From contig JAIXQV010000172.1 of the NCBI GenBank assembly GCA_027485535.1, forward strand, positions 1-19,375: a stretch of 19,375 nucleotides of DNA, written 5' to 3'. The stretch comes from Oxalobacteraceae bacterium (lineage in GTDB: Bacteria; Pseudomonadota; Gammaproteobacteria; Burkholderiales; Burkholderiaceae_D). The notes beneath the pieces were generated by a model. That model ran no database searches. It saw nothing but the letters and a program-made list of their open reading frames with translations, and was not told the DNA's origin. The translations under genes were made by a program, and so were the position numbers. Positions 14,784-19,375 of this stretch are shown here, in pieces; within the stretch, counting starts at the first letter, position 1; each line of letters opens with the position of its first letter.

Positions 14784-15476
14784 ATGAACCAACCGCTACC
14801 CACTCAATACGGCACGCTGGACGACACTTCCGTCGTACGTCACCGCGTATTGCGCAACACCTACTGGCTGCTGGCGCTATCCATGCTGCCGACGGTGCTG
14901 GGGGCCTGGCTTGGGGTGCAAATGCACTTCTCGCTGTTCGCTGGCAGTCCGATATTGAGCTTCATCGCGTTTCTGGCGATCGCCTTCGGCTTCTTCTACG
15001 GCATAGAGCGCACCAAAAACTCCGGTATGGGCGTGGTCTTGCTGCTGGGCTTCACCTTCTTCATGGGTCTGATGCTCTCGCGCATGATCGAGCACATCCT
15101 GCATTTCGCTAACGGACCGCAACTGATCATGACCGCTTTTGGCGGTACCGCCGTGGTGTTTGCTGCCATGGCATCGATTGCGACCACCAGCAAGCGCGAT
15201 TTTTCCGGCTTGTCGAGCTGGTTGTTCGCGGGCGTGATCGTGATTCTGCTAGCAGGTGTTGCTAACATCTTCCTGCAAATGCCTGCTTTGCAGATCGTGA
15301 TCTCGTTGGTTGCCGTTGTGATCTTCTCTGCCTACATCCTGTTTGACGTACAGCGCATCATCAACGGTGGCGAAACCAACTACATCAGCGCAACCTTGGC
15401 GATCTATCTGGATCTGTACAACGTGTTCGTGAACTTGCTCGCGCTGCTGGGCATTTTCGGCGGCGAGCGCGAATAA
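14784..15476 (+). CDS. Bax inhibitor-1 / YccA-family inner-membrane protein
   Basis: This 230-residue protein has seven hydrophobic segments (about 27-46, 55-74, 81-102, 113-133, 144-164, 167-188, 207-225) and the family's C-terminal pattern LFDVQRIINGG followed by YLDLYNVFVNLL. Asp188 and Asp210 are placed like the paired aspartates that act as pH sensor and calcium gate in B. subtilis YetJ. In E. coli the relative YccA is a substrate and inhibitor of the FtsH protease and works with HflKC; whether this one does is inference. The GGAGG ribosome site is strong and close to the ATG. It is the only plus-strand gene: divergent from ndk, convergent with rlmD, with its own promoter region and terminator. 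Confidence 0.95.
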   Translation: MNQPLPTQYGTLDDTSVVRHRVLRNTYWLLALSMLPTVLGAWLGVQMHFSLFAGSPILSFIAFLAIAFGFFYGIERTKNSGMGVVLLLGFTFFMGLMLSRMIEHILHFANGPQLIMTAFGGTAVVFAAMASIATTSKRDFSGLSSWLFAGVIVILLAGVANIFLQMPALQIVISLVAVVIFSAYILFDVQRIINGGETNYISATLAIYLDLYNVFVNLLALLGIFGGERE

Positions 15477-15493
15477 ACTGCGCCAGCCCCAAC

Positions 15494-15523
15494 AAAAACG
15501 CCGGTTCGATGCCGGCGTTTTTT
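15494..15523 (+). terminator. Intrinsic terminator, probably bidirectional, between BI-1 gene and rlmD
   Basis: An 11-base-pair perfect stem (AAAAACGCCGG/CCGGCGTTTTT) closes a seven-base loop and ends in six T. The upstream A run supplies a U run on the other strand, so the same hairpin can end transcripts of the plus-strand BI-1 gene (18 bases after its stop) and of minus-strand rlmD (about 125 bases after its stop). Confidence 0.9.
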
Positions 15524-15646
15524 ATTTCAGTGAGCGTTCGGCGAGCGCATTGGCTCGCTCTAAAACTCATCACTTCTGCTGATAGTGCGCCACCAACCGC
15601 CGCTTGATAGGGCCGGCGTGATCAGCTGCGGGATGAGATGCGCCAG

Positions 15647-17002
15647 TCAGACGTGGCGATCAAACACGGCAATCGACTCGACATGCGCGGTGTGAGGAAA
15701 CATATTCACCACGCCAGCCTGACTCAGCCGATAGCCACCCGTATTCACCAGTAGCCCCGCGTCGCGCGCCAAGGTTGAGGGGTTGCACGAGACATAGACA
15801 ATCCGCGACGGCTGCAAATCCGGATTGCTCTCTTTCGCCTCTGCGATGGCCGTGCAGACGTCCATCGCCCCGTCACGGGGTGGATCGATCAGCATTCGGT
15901 CAAAGCGCCCGAGCGACTTAAGGTCTTGAAGCGTAAATTCGAACAAATTCCGATGCAGGAATTGCGTTCGATGATCCAAACCATTCAGCGCCGCATTGCT
16001 CAATGCGCGCTCAGTGAGCACGGAACTTCCTTCAATGCCAACCACTTCCCGCGCCTGCGTTGCCAGCGGTAGTGTGAAGTTGCCCAAGCCACAGAATAAG
16101 TCTGCTACGCGATCGTTGGCCTGCACCTCTAATAGACGCAGCGCACGTGAAACGAGCACGCTATTGATCTGGTGATTGACCTGAGTGAAATCCGTCGGCT
16201 TGAATGGCATCACCAAACCAAACTCGGGCAAGCGGTACTGCAGCTGCCGCTTTTGCGGATACCATGCGGCAACGGTGTCCAGCCCCTTCGTCTGCAACCA
16301 CCACTCAATATCCCATTGATCTGCAAACGCCTTTAGTTGGCGCTCATCCTCGGCAGACAATTGCTCCATAATCCGCAGCACCATAACAATCACCTGCTCA
16401 TTGTCATGCTCGCCGACGGCCAACTCGATCTGTGGCAATCGGTCACGAATGGATAGCGATGCAATGAGTGCTCGCATCGGCATCAGAATGTCGGATACTT
16501 TTCGCGGCAAAATTTCGCAGCTGCGCATATCGGCGATGAAGCTTGATCGCCGCTCATGAAACCCGACCAGCACCCCACCCTTCTTTGCAACAAACCTTAC
16601 CGACAGGCGTGCGCGATAGCGGTATCCCCAGTCGGGACCTTGAATGGCGCGCAATAGGTACTCGGGCCGAACTCGGCCAATATGAAACAGGTTATCTTCC
16701 AAAACACGCTGCTTGATCGCGACCTGTGCAGCTGGGTTGAGGTGCTGCATTGCGCAGCCACCGCAGACACCAAAATGATTGCATCGCGGTGTTGTGCGCA
16801 GCGAAGACGGTCGCAACAAGGCCGTCATTTCTGCCGCTTCCCACTTGGGCTTCCGGCGGAAGGATTGAAAACGCACCTGCTCGCCCGGCAACGCACCCTC
16901 GACGAAGATCACCTTGCCCGGCGATCCATCCTCATTCGGTAGATGACCTACACCGCGCGCCTCCATATCCAGCGACGCAATTTCAAGTACCGGGGAGGTC
17001 AT
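15647..17002 (-). CDS. rlmD: 23S rRNA (uracil-1939-C5)-methyltransferase RlmD
   Basis: RlmD (RumA) makes m5U1939 in 23S rRNA using SAM and carries a 4Fe-4S cluster. The 451-residue protein has an N-terminal TRAM domain (about 1-60), cluster cysteines Cys74, Cys80, Cys83 and Cys162 (CNHFGVCGGC; SCEIL), SAM motif FCGLGNF at 303-309, DPPR at 374-377, the catalytic nucleophile Cys406 in VYVSCNPSTLARD, and the general-base Glu442 near the end. These features match RlmD. The ATG at 17002 forms an ATGA overlap with the stop of the exonuclease gene, so it is preferred over a GTG two codons earlier. It ends at a spacer that holds a bidirectional terminator. Very secure. Confidence 0.96.
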   Translation of the reverse strand: MTSPVLEIASLDMEARGVGHLPNEDGSPGKVIFVEGALPGEQVRFQSFRRKPKWEAAEMTALLRPSSLRTTPRCNHFGVCGGCAMQHLNPAAQVAIKQRVLEDNLFHIGRVRPEYLLRAIQGPDWGYRYRARLSVRFVAKKGGVLVGFHERRSSFIADMRSCEILPRKVSDILMPMRALIASLSIRDRLPQIELAVGEHDNEQVIVMVLRIMEQLSAEDERQLKAFADQWDIEWWLQTKGLDTVAAWYPQKRQLQYRLPEFGLVMPFKPTDFTQVNHQINSVLVSRALRLLEVQANDRVADLFCGLGNFTLPLATQAREVVGIEGSSVLTERALSNAALNGLDHRTQFLHRNLFEFTLQDLKSLGRFDRMLIDPPRDGAMDVCTAIAEAKESNPDLQPSRIVYVSCNPSTLARDAGLLVNTGGYRLSQAGVVNMFPHTAHVESIAVFDRHV

Positions 17003-17772
17003 TGCCACAAGCTCAGATAATCACGCCAATGAGGCGCATCAATAGTTTGCAGCGATGTGCGTACCAAGGCGATCTCGGCATCGTACGCATCACGCGTAAG
17101 ACGCCCACGAAGCAGTTGATAGCGGCAATACACCAGATAGGTGTTCACGACATCGGTCTCGCAGTAATCGCGAATCTCTTGTAGCCGCCCTTCTTGATAC
17201 AGCGACCAGACCTGCGACCCGTCTACCCCCATTTTGCCGGGAAAGCCGCACAGCTTGGCCAGATCGTCGAGCGGCGCATTGGCGCGCCCGGTATACATAG
17301 CCAGATGATCCATCAAATCAAGATGGCGGGTATGGTAGCGTGAGAGATAGTTATTCCATTTGAAGTCGCGATCTTCGTCGCCCATTTCCCAAAATCGTGC
17401 CGCATTGATGCCGTGAATCAGCGCACGGTAGTTGAGCACGGGAAGGTCAAAGCCGCCGCCGTTCCAGGACACCAGTTGCGGTGTGTAGCGTTCGACGATG
17501 CGATAAAAATCCTGAATCAGCTTCGGCTCGGCATCGTCCAAACTACCCAAGGATCGAACACGAAATCCTTCGTCGTCGCGGAAAACGCAAGAGATCGCCG
17601 CCACCCGATGTAAATGGTGCTGCAGAAAATCGGATCCTGTTTTTTCACGCCGTGCCGCAAACGCCTGCGCTGCCACCTCAGCATCCGAGAGCGCAGCATC
17701 GCTGCCGAGCAGCGTGCGAAGGCCACTGACATCCGGAATAGTTTCGAGGTCAAACACCAGTACCGGCGTCAT
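16999..17772 (-). CDS. Predicted 3'-5' exonuclease, PolB-like (DEDDy family)
   Basis: This 257-residue protein belongs to the DnaQ-like DEDD exonuclease superfamily, in the group annotated as predicted PolB-like 3'-5' exonuclease (DNA_pol_B_exo2). All acidic motifs are present: FDLET (Asp8, Glu10), SWNGGGFDLPVL (Asp109) and YCETDVVNTY (Tyr203-x3-Asp207). It has no polymerase domain. The natural substrate is not known to me; DNA or RNA trimming is possible. The ATG at 17772 overlaps the rpoS stop as ATGA, and its own stop overlaps the rlmD start in the same way, so it sits between a stationary-phase sigma factor and an rRNA methylase in one coupled operon. The family call is strong, the role unknown. 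Confidence 0.93.
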   Translation of the reverse strand: MTPVLVFDLETIPDVSGLRTLLGSDAALSDAEVAAQAFAARREKTGSDFLQHHLHRVAAISCVFRDDEGFRVRSLGSLDDAEPKLIQDFYRIVERYTPQLVSWNGGGFDLPVLNYRALIHGINAARFWEMGDEDRDFKWNNYLSRYHTRHLDLMDHLAMYTGRANAPLDDLAKLCGFPGKMGVDGSQVWSLYQEGRLQEIRDYCETDVVNTYLVYCRYQLLRGRLTRDAYDAEIALVRTSLQTIDAPHWRDYLSLWQ

Positions 17773-18749
17773 AGCAATGCATCCTTTCCAACACCGCGCG
17801 CCGTAATCACCTGCTTTAGCCTGTGCAAACCATCTTGCTGAATCTGCCTGACGCGCTCACGCGTGACGCCTAGCTCATCGGCGATCTCATCCAGCGTCGC
17901 GGGTACGCCATGATCCAAACCAAAACGCCTCAGGATAACGATGCGCTGCCTGATCGGCATCGTATCAATCCAGCGACGCACCATATGCGTCATTTCCTGC
18001 TGCTCGACATGGACGTCGGGCGCCTCAGCGGCGAGATCCGCGACCAGATCGAGCAAACTGGCATTGGTGTCGTTAGGCAGTGGTGTATCAAGCGAGCATA
18101 CCGGCTCGGCTAAGCCGAGTATCTCGCGTACCTCGTCAACGCTGCGCTCTACCAGATGCGCGATATCTTCCAGCCGTGCGTCCTTCTGATGATCCAGACG
18201 CGCCTCCAGGTGATATTTGGCGCGCAGTACCAGATTTAACTCGCGTACTCGGTGGACCGGCAACCGTATCATGCGTCCTTGATTCATGATGGCACGCTCG
18301 ACACTCTGCCGTATCCACCACGTGGCGTAGGTTGAGAACCGAAAACCACGCTGGGGTTCGAATTTACCGATCGCATGCATCAGGCCAAGGTTGCCTTCCT
18401 CGATCAGATCGAGCAAGCCAAGTCCGCGATTCACGTAGTGCTTGGCAATCGATACGACCAATCGCAGGTTATGCTCGATCATGACCTGCCGCGCATCGAA
18501 ATCGCCCTGCGCCGCCAGCGTCGCGTGGTACCGCTCCTGTTCCAGCGTCAGCAATGGGCGTCTACCGATGCGATTCAGGTAGTACTGGGTGGTATCGCTC
18601 GCCAGCTCAGCGTTGAGCAAGGCGCGAAATTCCTCGATCGGCTGCCGTGAAGCGTCGTCCTCTTCAATCAGCTCGCTCTGATCCACCAGCCCACTACTGT
18701 CCGGCGGGATTATCGGTGGTGAATCCGGCGGTTCCGACGGATCACTCAT
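17769..18749 (-). CDS. rpoS: RNA polymerase sigma factor RpoS (sigma-38)
   Basis: RpoS directs transcription of stationary-phase and general stress genes. The 326-residue protein lacks region 1.1 and starts with a Pro/acid-rich leader (1-50). It has region 1.2 (TQYYLNRIGRRPLLT, 54-68), region 2 with NLRLVVSIAKHY, LDLIEEGNLGLMHAIGKFEP and GFRFSTYATWWIRQSVERAI (94-154), region 3 and region 4.2 helix-turn-helix LDEIADELGVTRERVRQIQ (286-304). Arg169 in VHRVRELN sits where RpoS proteins have a basic residue (E. coli Lys173) and sigma-70 has Glu, which supports RpoS. Length is close to E. coli RpoS (330). The ATG directly abuts the nlpD stop with no gap and only a weak ribosome site. In E. coli the main rpoS promoter lies inside nlpD; I could not identify one here. 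Confidence 0.97.
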   Translation of the reverse strand: MSDPSEPPDSPPIIPPDSSGLVDQSELIEEDDASRQPIEEFRALLNAELASDTTQYYLNRIGRRPLLTLEQERYHATLAAQGDFDARQVMIEHNLRLVVSIAKHYVNRGLGLLDLIEEGNLGLMHAIGKFEPQRGFRFSTYATWWIRQSVERAIMNQGRMIRLPVHRVRELNLVLRAKYHLEARLDHQKDARLEDIAHLVERSVDEVREILGLAEPVCSLDTPLPNDTNASLLDLVADLAAEAPDVHVEQQEMTHMVRRWIDTMPIRQRIVILRRFGLDHGVPATLDEIADELGVTRERVRQIQQDGLHRLKQVITARGVGKDALL

Positions 18750-19375
18750 TCAACGACTCGGCAAAAAACTGATCGGGTCAACCGCCTTCCCCAGCTGCCT
18801 AATCTCGAAATGCAGCCGTACCGACTCCGCATCGACATCGCCCATCTCGGCAATGCGCTGTCCTTTGGCGACCGTTTGGCCTTCTTTCACCAGCATGGAT
18901 TTGTTATGCCCGTAAGCAGATACGAGCCCATCGCGATGATCGATGATCACCAGGTTGCCAAATCCGCGCATATTGTTCGCATAGAGCACGGTGCCGTCAC
19001 CGACAGAGACAATCGGCTGTCCGGGTTGCCCGGCGATATCAATCCCTTTGCGCGATGCGTCGAAGCCTCGAATGATCTTGCCTTCGGTCGGCCAGATGAA
19101 GCGCCCGGCAGCGAGCGGACTGGTATCGGCCGGCTTGCGGCTGTCTGCCAGCGACTTCGCTGGTTCGGGACGCTGCAAGTCGGACCACGCCTGATCGGAA
19201 TAAGCGATCTTACGACCCAGCGGCCCATTCTTGATGCCGCCGGTGCCAGCCAGTGGCGCAGGTGTCGCGGGTGTCGCAGGGGCCGGAGAAGTCGCTGGGT
19301 TATTGTTGGCCTGGGATTCAAGGGTGCGCATCTCCATACCGGTTTCGGTAGGCACGCTAGCGACCTTGTTGTCCT
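18750..19375 (-). CDS. nlpD: Amidase activator NlpD, C-terminal part (5' end outside window)
   Basis: NlpD is an envelope protein with a LytM/M23 domain that activates the amidase AmiC for cell separation. The frame is open to the window's right edge, so the signal peptide and probable LysM domain are not visible. What is seen is an Asn/Pro/Ala/Thr-rich linker followed by a full M23-like domain of about 115 residues (FIWPTEGKIIRGFD, KGIDIAG, GDGTVLYANNMRGFGNLVIIDH, SAYGH, GDVDAESVRLHFEIR, PISFLPSR). Zinc ligands are degenerate: Lys replaces the first His before GIDI and Arg replaces the first His of the HxH motif, as in NlpD proteins that activate rather than cut. It lies immediately upstream of rpoS, the classic pairing. 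Secure. Confidence 0.94.
   Translation of the reverse strand, partial: DNKVASVPTETGMEMRTLESQANNNPATSPAPATPATPAPLAGTGGIKNGPLGRKIAYSDQAWSDLQRPEPAKSLADSRKPADTSPLAAGRFIWPTEGKIIRGFDASRKGIDIAGQPGQPIVSVGDGTVLYANNMRGFGNLVIIDHRDGLVSAYGHNKSMLVKEGQTVAKGQRIAEMGDVDAESVRLHFEIRQLGKAVDPISFLPSR

Noticed and set aside
18750..19375. NlpD as an active peptidoglycan peptidase
   Set aside because: Two conserved His positions of the M23 active site are replaced by Lys and Arg, in line with a non-catalytic amidase activator.
1..19375. Defence island, CRISPR array, mobile element or biosynthetic cluster
   Set aside because: Every well-supported gene belongs to a conserved core family in the usual betaproteobacterial order, and no direct-repeat arrays, transposase, integrase or composition shift were seen.

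Overview
This window is a chromosomal housekeeping block from a betaproteobacterium. The gene order on the minus strand is nlpD, rpoS, a PolB-like exonuclease, rlmD, ndk, rlmN, pilF, rodZ, ispG, hisS, yfgM, bamB, der, hfq, hflX, hflK, hflC, a DUF2065 gene, hisZ, purA. This is the arrangement I know from Burkholderiales, Rhodocyclales and relatives. The hfq sequence (Tyr instead of Phe in the FDQ(Y/F)V segment, RKEH rim) and the presence of hisZ fit that group. I cannot name a genus. Base composition looks moderately GC-rich and even throughout, and I see no tRNA, rRNA, CRISPR array, insertion sequence or phage gene.

Region 1 (right edge to 15647, read leftward): the 3' part of nlpD (activator of cell-division amidases), rpoS (stationary-phase sigma factor), a DEDD-type 3'-5' exonuclease and rlmD (23S rRNA m5U methyltransferase). 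rpoS, the exonuclease gene and rlmD are joined by two 4-base ATGA stop/start overlaps, so they are probably translated as one coupled unit. Region 2 (14561 to 15646): the only plus-strand gene, a seven-helix Bax-inhibitor-1/YccA-family membrane protein. It diverges from ndk and converges on rlmD, and a strong hairpin terminator that can work in both directions lies between it and rlmD.

Region 3 (14560 to 5236, leftward): ndk, rlmN, pilF (type IV pilus lipoprotein), rodZ (cell shape), ispG (isoprenoid MEP pathway), hisS, yfgM and bamB (secretion and outer-membrane assembly) and der (ribosome-assembly GTPase). Most junctions are short gaps or overlaps, so large polycistronic transcripts are likely. 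Region 4 (5235 to 1): hfq, hflX, hflK, hflC, a small membrane protein, hisZ and the 5' end of purA. It starts at a likely promoter upstream of hfq. There is no gene-free stretch longer than about 210 bases; the two largest are the ndk/BI-1 divergent spacer (14561-14783) and the BI-1/rlmD convergent spacer (15477-15646).

Functionally the window mixes RNA metabolism (Hfq, HflX, RlmN, RlmD, Der, HisS), membrane-protein quality control (HflK/HflC, a YccA-like protein, YfgM), envelope building (BamB, RodZ, NlpD, PilF, IspG) and nucleotide or histidine metabolism (Ndk, PurA, HisZ). I found no convincing new system. The more interesting details are small: an A13 tract inside purA that replaces a normally conserved Asn/Asp-Gly, possible RNA structures over the hfq and hflX ribosome binding sites, a histidine-rich tail on histidyl-tRNA synthetase, and a long acidic N-terminal extension on RodZ.
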